Assembly (NCBI GenBank): GCA_012861695.1
Contig: JAAOOA010000399.1
Location: forward strand, 15,359,248-15,423,247
Direction of reading: 5' to 3'
DNA: 64,000 bases
Source: Trematomus loennbergii
Taxonomy: Eukaryota; Chordata; Actinopteri; Perciformes; Nototheniidae
Shown here: piece by piece, positions 1 to 10,398 of the stretch
How the letters are laid out: each line of letters opens with the position of its first letter
Numbering within the stretch: position 1 is the stretch's first letter
Notes under the pieces: model-generated
Told to the model about the DNA's origin: nothing
The model's input: the letters and a program-made list of their open reading frames with translations, nothing else
The model's database searches: none
Translations under genes and position numbers: made by a program

Positions 1-1249
1 CATTAAATTACCTTTCATCGGTCACACAAAAGTCAATCACATTGCAAACATATCATTCAAAAACGCCTCAGGCAAGTTTGAGTGAAAGCATGATAACTAA
101 TTTGACATACCACACACAATGGCATATTGTGCCTTATCCAAACTTATCAAAGGGTGACATTGCAAAGTAATAACTACAAACAAGAGACACATCTTTGGTT
201 TACTAAAAGAGGATCCTTCAAAACAAAGTCATCCGCACCATTACCAACTCTACAATGTGTTTGATTAAACATATATTCAAGGCTATCGCTGTAGTATTAG
301 ATGGAAATTAAAAGGTGAGAGTAACAAATCACTATCAACTACAACTATATGCAGGTGTCCCTTCAACATGGAATTGAAGATTAAATAAACAATTTCCTCG
401 TCTAATTTTTAAATTTTGTGATTTTTGAGAACTTCAGGGTCAGAGAGGTAAAAACACTTCTGCTTTTCACACCTCTTCCCCTGCTTGTTGAATATGCCTC
501 TATACGGGAAGTGTACATAAAGTATGTAACCACCCACCTGAACACTCACAAAGGGTCATTTGTGGTGTTTTCTCATGTTGAGCAATAACCGTCTTGCTCT
601 CTTGATTTACTTGTGTTTCCTGCAGTAATCACTAAATGGCAGGCAGTAACTGTAAAACTTCAAGAATAAAGTTTGTGTTTCCTGTCAACTTGAAACAGTA
701 CAGCTTATTGATGTACTGGCTGCCTTTTTGCAAAATCATATAAATATGGCTGTGAATTGTTTTTATCAGGCTCACTATTTAGACCATGGATATTAGTGAT
801 TGGATATTTAAAATCTCAACAATTAAAACCTCTCGAGATGGACGTTGGGAACAGTTTTTAGATCATTAACTTGGATAAAAGAACCAGTACAAAAATGTTT
901 TAAAAAAGTTATTCATTTGAAGAAGAGACAATAATATATATTATAAGCTGAATCCCTATTACATTTGCCCCGATATAAAAAACAACATATTTTAAGGGGA
1001 AAATGTGTTTAAAATACAAACAAGGGCTCCTCACAACGGCTCACAACATCTGGGTGTCATACTTTAGTTCTGCTACATAAATTGAGATTCATTTTCCCTA
1101 TTGTCTCTAAATTCAGCTTTTCATGGGAAATGTTGGATAGTTTTACCTATGAATCCTAAACATTGATTTATATGAAACAATGAGAGAAGTTTATTTTTAT
1201 CTTATAGACATCTGAAACATAACAAGGGCCCCCAATAATTAGAGGTTGG

Positions 1250-1685
1250 AAGTAACTAAGTACGTTCACTCAAGTACTGTACTTAAGTACACTTTTGAGG
1301 TACTATTCTTTACTTGAGTATTTCCTTTTATTGCTGCTTTATACTTCTACTCCACTACATTTAAAAAGGAAATTACACTACATTTAATTGCAGCTTTAGC
1401 TACTTTAAAAAATGCATTTTTAATAATTAAACTAGAAAACGTACTCTTTATGTCACAAAAGAGTGAAATTATTTCAATATTTTGCAAAAAGACAATCAGA
1501 ACTTTGTTTGTCTATAACAGTAACGTGCTACTTGATGCAACAATGTTATGGAGAAATGTCACATAATTATATACACACATACAGGCCCTATTTGAACAAT
1601 GATACCTTTTACTTTTCATACTTTAAATACATTTTGCTGATAAAACTTTTGTACTTTAGTGTAGTAGAGTAGAAAATACAATACT
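1250..1685. repeat. Dispersed 'acttaagtac' repeat
   Basis: The segment has the recurrent string ACTCAAGTACTGTACTTAAG followed by TTTGAGGTACT and 'acttgagtatttcc...tgctgctttatacttctactccacta'. Related pieces occur at about 33577-33710, 35795-35880 (opposite strand) and 46566-46660, so it is an interspersed repeat rather than unique sequence. I cannot assign its superfamily. Confidence 0.65.
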
Positions 1686-3406
1686 GCCTTGTGAGTGTTT
1701 ACACTCCCCTACAGTAGATGGCGATATGTTCATACAAGTGCTACTGCATTCAGGAAGTTTATCCACAGTTAAAATCATCAAAAACGTGCTTAATTTAACA
1801 GGTTTTCCAGGAGTTTGGTTTTTAAAAAAGGCAGAATTGTATTTCTTATACCTCACACTTGGTTAAATTAAATGTGCTGGACAAGTAATCCTACAACTGT
1901 TCGTAACTGATTATAAAGTGATCAAGGAAATAGTCATCCGATATCATGCTTTTTATTCAATCTGGCACCTAATTTATTAAAATATTAACTATTACAATTT
2001 TGGAACTTTTTTCACACATTTAATTGTGAATTTAAAAAAAAAAGTTCCATGAGTAGAGTATCACCGATTTGATGGTTACATCAAACCAACATCCCGTGGA
2101 AATGTTGCACAAGAGTTAACGAGACCTGATGATTTATTGTTCAGCTAGTTGGCCCTCTCCCAACTCACCACTAACCATTATCCCACCAATACTTCTGCTT
2201 CCAGAGACGATCTGTCCCAATCCTCTAAATGAAAATTGATGCAGCAGCCAGTATGCAACAACAGATGAGGTCTGTGCAGTCAGGGGCAATGAAAGGGGGC
2301 TAGAGCTGTATCCCATTGCACAAGCACAATACAAGTAATGGGTAATCACACAGTTCCTTGTGGCTTTTACGTCCCTTCCCCTCTTTCACAGAGCCCCCTC
2401 ATCTCCAAACAACGACTTTTCCATTCCTGGCGGTATGTGCTGTATGTTATTTATAAAGAATGAGAATAATATTTGACTAACAACGCGCCCCTTGGGGCAT
2501 ATCATTTTTCTTCTAGTTTTGAGAACCCTTTTGTCAAACCGTCATTTCTATGTGTATATGCTGTATATCTACGTGGGTGGTCATGCTTCCTGGTCATGGT
2601 TCCTTTTCATGTTAGTGAAGGACTATATTTGGATTAACAAAAATATTCAATATAAAAAATATACTATGTTGTGAAATGTGGGTGGGCAATGGTATTGAAT
2701 TGTTTAAACGACTTGTTAATGCTGAAATGCTGGACAGTTACTAACATAATGCATTTGTTTCTGAATTCAGGTTTTCCAATAAAATAATATGAAATGGTTT
2801 TCAAATGCTTTCACAAAGACAGTCTTTAGGGCTCTGCTTCAAACTATTACATCCACATGTTGCTGGTTAGGGACACATTTAGTTTTTAACCAAGTTAAAG
2901 GGGTTTCCTTTAACATTTTGATCAATGAAATCCAATATTATTAAAGGTGAAAAAAATGGACAAAAATATTTATTTTCAGAATGATTACATTTAACATGTT
3001 TTGAAGGTAATGAGAACTATACAAATACTGGGCTTTTTTGTACAGTCAATGTTTTTTTTGTTTTTTTTTAATGTTATCTCTTTGTGTTTATTGGGAGGGC
3101 TGTGGCCAAGAAACGAGGGGAAAAATATCATCACTTGTCTGAGAGTAGGTCATGCAGGGTCTCAATCACACATAATATGAAATAGGCATGCACCCAACCG
3201 GATCACACCAAGTAGCCAACCAGAAACGGTTGGATAAGAGGAGACAAGAAAGCTTTATTCTCTAATGAAATGGAAATGTATTAAGGGCATTCCAGCGACA
3301 CAATAAGAAAAATATAAACATGTATTATTTATAAGTCAAGTCAAGTCAAATGACCTTCTTCTGTTGATATAGATGAAAAACATGATGGCTTTTAATCTTT
3401 TCTTGA

Positions 3407-3774
3407 AGGTAGGGTAGGTAAGAATGGAGAGACCAGCTAGAATTTGTACACAACCGAAAAAAATCTGCCCCTTCCTTCAGACTTCCTCACAGAGCCCCTC
3501 CTCCAACACACACGAAGCGCACATGACCAATGAGGGCACGAGATACGTTTGTGCACAGATGGAAGGCTGACAGGCAGGTAGGCCATCCAATTATCTGCCA
3601 CGGGCTGAGGCAGTAATTGGACTTGCTTTTTACAGCGCCACAGCTTCCACAGATGAAATATTTGTATATATTTATTGTCAAAGCATTTAATGTATTCATT
3701 GCTATCGGGATGTTAAGAGCATTCCATAGAATATAACAAAAAGTGTTTCTGAAGTGAATTACCTACCCTACCTT
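3407..3774. mobile_element. Miniature inverted-repeat transposon, family A (diverged copy)
   Basis: It starts AAGGTAGGGTAGGTAAG and ends with the inverted CTACCCTACCTT. The interior (GAGCCCCTCCTCCAACACAC, 'catgaccaatgagggcacgaga', 'aggctgacaggcaggtaggccatcca') matches the copies at 29641, 33218, 39700 and 44425. There is no coding capacity. This copy is the most diverged of the five, and its left edge lacks the TTAA seen in the others. Confidence 0.8.
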
Positions 3775-4194
3775 TAATAGAAAATGTCAGGCAACTTGAT
3801 GTAATTTTAATAGTTTGACAATTGTAATATTGTAACAATAATCTATAAGTCACTCATATTATAATTGTACACTTTTATCTAGTTTCTATCACACTACGTT
3901 GTACATGTTACACTTGATATAAAATCAAACATAACTAAAAAGTAAAATGTATACAAGTTAACTGTGAAAGATACATATCTGTAGAATATCTTACAAATAT
4001 ACACTTCGAAGGTCCAAATTACAGCTAACACAATTTCAAAGTATATAATTTACATGAAGTGTGCAAGGAATGGCATATTACATTAAATATAAATGTAAAA
4101 TGTCCAGTTAGAATTCCAGTTAACAAAAGAGAAACTATGGAGTTTTAAATAGTATGTGCATGCCCTTTATCTAAGAGTGTTTTATTTTTTGCTA

Positions 4195-4257
4195 TAACAA
4201 TCTCTACACTTCCTTTGTATTTGTTGGGCAAATAAAGGAATTCTGATTCTGATAATT
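4195..4257 (+). repeat. LINE-like 3' tail fragment
   Basis: The sequence 'cacttcctttgtatttgttgggcaaataaaggaattctgattctgat' resembles the 3' end of fish CR1/L2-type LINEs, which finish in short tandem repeats such as (ATTCTG)n. Only the tail is present; the assignment is from memory of the pattern. Confidence 0.45.
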
Positions 4258-4460
4258 CCAGCATCCTTTTTTATTTCACACTCCAGGCCAGGTGGTGGCG
4301 CTGGCGGTGATTCCTCTGTACACTGGGCTTCCACCCGCCAATAAACACCAAAGAAAAAGTCGAGGACATGTTAAGCTAGTAGCAGAACCGGACGGCGTGT
4401 TTTCTGCTCCACACATTTGTCGAACTGCAGCTACGAAAAGGTGAGCCAACGTTACATACC

Positions 4461-4500
4461 ATATATATATATATATATATATATATCTATATATATATCT
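4461..4500. repeat. (TA)n microsatellite
   Basis: An almost pure AT dinucleotide tract lies just inside the first intron of srsf3, about 20 bp downstream of the proposed first donor site. A second TA/TC mixed tract lies at about 5776-5826 in the next intron. Confidence 0.9.
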
Positions 4501-5176
4501 CCATCTCCTGTGTTCATCCATTGTTGTTACATGTAATAGTGATTAGTATGTGGATGGGCTAATTATTTTCCCCCGTCGTGGTAAATGCTAAATATGTATG
4601 CTATCACAACTACATTGTGCTAACCGCTAATGTTTGCACGGCTATTTGTGGGGGTTGGGAATCCCGTGAGCTTTACTATTTGGTGGACAAATTACACTAA
4701 ACCTGATCAAGTATGCGACCTCATTGTGTAAATCACGCAGATACTCGTCTTGATCTAACCAAAGGGATGAAAATATAAGTCTAACGATACCCGGTGGTTG
4801 TTGCGCACAAGCTAGCAAATCACAAATGCTTTTGGTTGCTAGCTAGCTAGCGCTAGCGTTAGCTTGGTAATGCGCAGTCGACGTTAACATTTAAGTAGAA
4901 TGATAAAATACACGATGGCGTCCACTTTATGCAAGTAATTAAAAGGGTCAACAGCACGGGGTGTTTTAATTTTGTGATTTTAAATATAGTTAGACTCGTG
5001 TCGTTGTTTTAGAAAATCACAAGCATTTCCTAATGCTCTCGATGTTATCCCCATAACGTTAGCCAATCACTGATACCAAGATGTCCAGGTATGTCGTTGT
5101 AACACTTTCTGTCTTTCTTTTCAGGCACATCTGATTGTTTGACTGTAAACAGAAGATATTTTAAATCTGGTGAAAT

Positions 5177-8100
5177 GAGTAAGTTGTGATTATTTTCTAC
5201 TGAGTTCCTGGTGCTACTTTTGGCTCCAACTTATTTCACTACCGGGTGTTTGTTTCCACGGTGACATTCTTTAGATGAGGTGACAAGCCACCTACATCTG
5301 GACACACCCAGCTCCATTATTAGTTAAGGGACTGGATGACTGCCCATGCAGGAGTTATTCTCATAACAAATATGGCATTTTGTGTGTGAAATAAACACCC
5401 GCAGATAAAGCTTTACTCTTATTTGTTTATTTATTTAAAGGACAGTGCACATTAATCCACATTGCTGTAAATGAGCCAGTATTAGCCAGCAGGCTAATTT
5501 TCTACTGTTGTCCTTGGCAAGATGTTAAATGACCACAACAAGACTAGAGAAATAAAAACATAATTAAATAGAGTACAGCAGTACAACAATAAATAAATAG
5601 CAGTACAACAATAAATAGGAACAGCAGTACAACAATAGAGAAACAAACATGCAAACAGATTAAATATCATCATACCTTGATACAGTTAAAAGTGTTCATA
5701 TTTGTATTTTAACTTAACAGTTTGCATTTACTGGACAGTAATGCTTTTGTATTTGTTTTATTTATGTCTGCACTATATATATATATATCTCTCTCTCTCT
5801 CTCTATCTATATCTATATATATATATGCATTAAGCATTTGACACCAAAATAAGAGTTAATGTTAATTGTTTATGGAATTGTATTAAAGCTGAGGTACACT
5901 CACTGTCTATACTTCTTACAAGTCTGAACGCTCATCCTATGTTTTGCCCTTTCTTTTAGGCCAAAGTGACCAGTTTCCCCTTGACTGCAAGGTTTATGTT
6001 GGGAATCTAGGAAACAATGGAAACAAGACAGAGTTGGAAAGTTCCTTTGGGTACTATGGCCCTTTAAGAAGTGTTTGGGTCGCCAGGAATCCCCCAGGCT
6101 TTGCTTTTGTAGAGTTTGAAGACCCCAGAGATGCATCCGATGCTGTGAAAGAACTGGATGGAAGGTAAATCCGTTACACATTTTTCAGTTGTACTTTTTG
6201 CATTACATGTTAGAATTTCTCACTCGTATGATGACTTTTTCTTTAGAACTATGTGTGGCTGCCGAGTGCGTGTCGAGTTATCCAATGGCGAAAAGCGCTC
6301 AAGGAGCCGTGGCCATCCTCCGTCCCATGGCGGTAGCAGGCGCCCTCGAGATGATTTTAGACGACGTAGTCCTCCAGTCAGACGCAGGTATGGTTTTTCT
6401 TTTGGACCACTTTACTCTTTTATTTACTGTCTCATTTGCAGTGTTTTATTTTTTAAACAACTGAAAAAGCATATTTACATTCCCAACACACTGTAACCAT
6501 TATTTTTGTACCTCCCACACTGACAAATAATCGTATATCTTTATATCATAGACCAATTAAAGCGTAGTCAATCTTTTTAAGCCAAAACCAAGTAGGGGTA
6601 AGTTTCTGATCATTTGTCACAATGGCCTAAATGTTATCGTTGGCACTCTTAGTGCTTTAAATCATGTAGTTTACATACAAAATGAGTTCATAAATAGATA
6701 ATCTGTGAATTGGCCTGCTTCAGGATTTAACATACTGATGTTGCTTTTTAGGTGTTCAAAAACAAATCTACACTAGTGATGCTTTTAAAAGAAATTGTTA
6801 TTTTTTCTTCCAAAGTATTTTTGTCTTTGCCAGTTTTGCCTAGTTTTACATCCAATTCCAAATGCAGCCTATGTCAGCACTTGACTATTTATGAACTCTA
6901 ATAACGGGTTGTCTTATAAAAGACCAAGCTCTAACAGAGTGATATTGCTTCAAGGAGCATAGTTTGCACTCCATCAAACATTTTCATAGGTACTTTCTAG
7001 AATTACTTTCTTGCAGGTTTACATTTTGTTTTCTTTCTGAGTTCAGTTGCCATATATTAATAAAACTGAACCCCGTTACAGAGTCACCACCACGCTTCTC
7101 ACCATCTGAGTCAGTCAACTAGTCTTCTTTCAGCATCATGTGACTGCTGACCAGGGAGCCCCAATCAGCTTGGGTGGTGTTGTCACATGACCAAGGCGCA
7201 CCGCCAGTCGTCAGGTTCCACCAACCTATTGGTTCCTGAGCATGCAGCTCCCAGCATCCTCCTCTTCTTCCTCCAACCTTAATCCAATCGACAGCGGCCC
7301 ACTTCACATTATCAACCAATCAGCATCTTTACTCTCTATTTGCCACACAACTACTGTATCAACGGGAACAGCCCATGGCTTACATCCCTTCCCATCATCC
7401 CCCCCAAAAAAGGCAGGGAAAATCTACAACTACCCCTTCCAACCAGCCACCAAGCAACTTCATATCTCCAACATTTGCATCATGTGGCAAATCCTCTCTG
7501 CAATTCGACTTCCCTCACCATCAGTCTGGCTTCCTTGCGTCATTTCTATCTTGTCCAATTCCCCCAAAATAGTAAGTTGCTTTTAATCCTGCTCTTTGTA
7601 GTTTTTATGCTTACTCTAACTTTCAAAGGTGCTTGACCGTTTGCCCTCAGCAGTTATGTAACTTAGAGCAAGATCAGTCCAGAGCTGCAAAAATCTACAG
7701 ATCAAAAGTTGTGGTCAAGGAACTTTGTCATCAGTCTTTAACTTATATTTGCAGATATGAACTACAGTTATTAGAGGTTCACCATATAATTGGGCTACCA
7801 AGGGCATTTTCATGGCTCGACATTAAACCACTACCTTTTTTTTTAGGTAATGTTCCCCCTTTTTTCCATGAAAATATCCACGCTCCTAAGCCGCGTTCAC
7901 ACCGGAGTACTTTTCCCCGTGCTTTTCGCGCTTAGTTCCGTTAGTACCCCTTATGTCGCGTTCACACCAAAAAGAAAACTTTTACCCCCATTTTTAGTGC
8001 CTGCTGAGAGATGGTACTTTCCTGGGGGAAAAAGTGCCCCAGTTCTGATTGGCTGGGCGAATTGCAAACCACGCCCCGTAAAACTCTGAAATGTTTTGTA

Positions 8101-9291
8101 GAGCTGCCATTTTATTATCCTCGCATTAGCATTATTAGCATTAGCATTCGCCCAGTGCACAAACGCAGAGAGACTAATTTATGGCAACACAAATAAAACA
8201 TGGGAGATGAGGAGGTGTCGGCGTTCTGGCGATTTACTCGGAAGGCTTCAGTAGAAGCTGCTGGGAGTCCCAGCAGCTTCTACTGAAGCCAGTCCCCAAC
8301 TCCGGGGACTTCCGGCCGGGGTCTCCGGGTGGCAGTATACGCCGTGAAGTTGTTTGCGGCCTGCCAGTAAACCCAAAGCAGAAGAAGACGAAGTGACGTC
8401 AGCGGCTCATTTGCGTAATCTTCCCTCAGGGAACTTATTCCGGTGTGAACGCGATCTGTAATAAGTGCCCTGGGGTAATAAGTGCCGGCACTAAGTACGG
8501 CAAAGTACTTGGTGTGAACGCGGCTCTAGTGTGCTCCAGTGTCTTAATAGAAAAACAAAAACACTTTTAATGTTTTTTTTTACTAAAAATAAAAATGACC
8601 CGTCTCTGTTCAGGTCCCCTGTGTGGACCCTCGGAGGTCATTGTGCACAAGCTGTGTGGTGGAAACACAAATCAATAGCAACAGACAGACCATTGTTAAA
8701 TTGTGACATATTATTTGTTTATGTCAAAGGAAAGCATTAATGTCGAGCCCTGGCTTTGTTCTGAAATCTGGCCCCCCTATTGGTGCTCATTTGACAAAGA
8801 TTCCTTCTTTATCAAGTTGATCTTGATGCAGTTCATGGATGCAGATGATCCTTCTATTAACAGACAAGGAACTACGTGTAACCACGTGTCATCCGTGTCT
8901 AAGGATCAAGAATACCAAAGGTTTCACTAGAAAAAATCTCTTCCCTAATTTTTTTTTGCTTCATTTTTTACTTCACATACACTATAGGAGGAGGAGCCGC
9001 AGTCGCAGCAGGTAAGCGAGTAACAGTTTTATTTACACTCTGCTTTTGTTAATAATCAATGATAATCATATTCATTTTTTTATGCTTTGTTGCATCAGGT
9101 CTCTTTCAAGAGATAGAGGCAGACAGCGTTCTCTGTCCAGAGACAACAAGAAGGGCCCAAGATCAATCTCCCGGTCAAGGAGGCAAGTTAAAAAATCACT
9201 ATACTTATTACTTTGTACTTTTGAGACTCATTTTGTTAACTAGTTTGTTTGTTTGTTTTACAGTCGTTCCAGGTCTAACGACAGAAAATGA
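5177..9291 (+). CDS. srsf3: Serine/arginine-rich splicing factor 3
   Basis: An SR-family nuclear RNA-binding protein that binds exonic enhancers and acts in splicing and mRNA export. Coding exons: 5177-5180, 5960-6164, 6247-6387, 8988-9011, 9099-9182 and 9264-9291. These total 486 nt, or 161 residues, against 164 in human. A 5' UTR exon probably ends at 4440 and continues at 5125. The start ATG is split from the rest by an intron after ATGA, giving [17 protein letters not shown]. The single RRM carries RNP2-like VYVGNL and RNP1-like GFAFVEF. An RS tail follows (RRRSPP, RSRSRS, SLSRDRG), and the protein ends SRSRSNDRK, very close to mammalian SRSF3. All junction phases agree. The last intron starts GCAAGT instead of GT. 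A stop-bearing alternative exon lies at 7082-7571. The alternative identity srsf7 is unlikely because there is no zinc knuckle. Confidence 0.95.
5436..5650. repeat. Dispersed repeat remnant in srsf3 intron
   Basis: The sequence begins 'aaaggacagtgcacattaat' and continues 'gtaaatgagccagtattagccagcaggctaat', a pattern I recognise as common in fish genomes. It then runs into short imperfect tandem copies of 'cagtacaacaataaata' at about 5577-5640. Family not determined. Confidence 0.4.
7082..7571 (+). other. srsf3: Candidate autoregulatory poison exon of srsf3
   Basis: The segment is bounded by an acceptor (CCCGTTACAG before 7082) and a strong donor (GTAAGT at 7572). Spliced after exon 3 it reads R-V-T-T-T-L-L-T-I and stops at TGA 7107-7109. 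That stop lies about 460 nt upstream of the next junction, so the transcript should undergo nonsense-mediated decay. The interior is rich in pyrimidine and CAWC/CTTC-type strings ('catcctcctcttcttcctcc', 'caaccagccaccaagcaac'), like known SRSF3 binding sites. Mammalian SRSF3 autoregulates through a stop-containing exon at the same place, between the RRM-end exon and the RS exons. Exon boundaries are inferred. Confidence 0.75.
7889..8525. mobile_element. Foldback-type miniature transposon with GC-rich ends
   Basis: The terminal inverted repeats are AGCCGCGTTCACACC at the left and GGTGTGAACGCGGCT at the right. A possible 3-bp target duplication CTA flanks them (7886-7888 and 8526-8528). The inside has no coding frame but contains a perfect hairpin at 8244-8290. 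It sits in srsf3 intron 3, just after the poison exon. Confidence 0.8.
8244..8290. repeat. Perfect 23-bp inverted repeat (hairpin)
   Basis: Arms 8244-8266 (starting GGCTTCAGTAGAAGCTGCTG) and 8268-8290 are exact reverse complements around a single central G. The structure lies within the transposon at 7889-8525 and would form a strong stem in RNA or single-stranded DNA. Confidence 0.95.
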
Positions 9292-9528
9292 GGACCCCAA
9301 GGCGATGGTTCGTGTGCGGGATCTAGCTATGGTTGGGGAAAATACCAATTTTTATAGTCATGTCTTTCTTTTCTCTAGGGTTGGCCAAGTTACTTGTGTA
9401 ATACAGTCTGTTGAATTAACAACAGTCTGATGTCTTTTTCTCCTAAAGCGAATTCTCTTCCCCCGCATGTTATGAAATGGAATACTGGATTTAGTTTTTC
9501 CATTGCCATCCTGTTTTTTAACTGTTGA

Positions 9529-9833
9529 ATTAAAGCTCATGTGATGTTTTTATTTGTTTTTGTTTCCTTTTTTTATTCTTGGTTGACTCAATTCAATTAC
9601 TGGCAATGGGTTAATGTGAGACATACCATTAGAGGGGTTTATGTTATGACAGAAATCAGACTGGCAACAAAATGTTAAATAATGGTGCTGTTATTTGCAG
9701 GCTATCCTTGAAGCCAAAAACATAATCTGTAATTCTGTATTTTACTTATGTCATTTTTGCAACAAAATGCTCTATTCAACTTTGCTTGACTCTTGACAAT
9801 TTGTGCTGCAGTTAAGAAAATGTGTTCAATAAA
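9529..9833 (+). terminator. srsf3: srsf3 poly(A) signals
   Basis: ATTAAA at 9529-9534 and AATAAA at 9828-9833 lie 240 and 540 bp after the srsf3 stop. Either could set the 3' end. The second is only about 230 bp before the proposed first exon of the next gene, so the intergenic space is very short. Confidence 0.6.
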
Positions 9834-10398
9834 TGGTTTTCCAAGGTCAAGCCTATTTCTTTGTTGCCTTTTTTTTTTGGAAGTATTAAATATTAAACTA
9901 ACCATGTACCATAATCAAATGACATTTGGCAAATGTAAAAATATAAGCTTTATTCAGTTCAGGAAGTACCGTTTCTGTTGCCTTATGACATGCAAGTGCA
10001 ACCCACACAGGAAGTTCTCTGTCATGGCGGCCACAAAGGACAACCCACCCCCCCGCCCCCACGAGTGAAATATATTAACTGTGTAGTGTAGTCACTTTAC
10101 AAAGCAGCTCGTGTTGAGAGACGACCGGTGCCAGATTGGGTGGTGAGTACATGTGGCGTCATGACAATTAAGTAGATTGAGGTTATTGATCAAAATAAAC
10201 AAATAAAATGTATTTCTGCAGTTTAAAATAAACTAATTGGCTGAACAGTTAGAATTATGGTAGTTAAAGTTAAGATCCTAAATCAATATGCATCTTGATG
10301 TTTTGATGAACTTGTTAATTTTTAAGGGTAGATATATTGATATACTGACAATTTGCATGTCTAAATGTTTCATGATTTAAGAGAGAAGAAGGGAAGGT

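Larger units (their letters stand above)
1..4360. other. Intergenic stretch without a recognisable gene
   Basis: AT-rich sequence upstream of srsf3. All open frames are short (70 codons or fewer), start and stop at random, and none resembles a protein I know. Recognisable content is limited to a dispersed repeat near 1250-1685, a miniature transposon at 3407-3774 and a LINE-like 3' tail near 4195-4257. It could hold the end of a neighbouring gene's UTR, but nothing in the sequence proves that. Confidence 0.6.
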
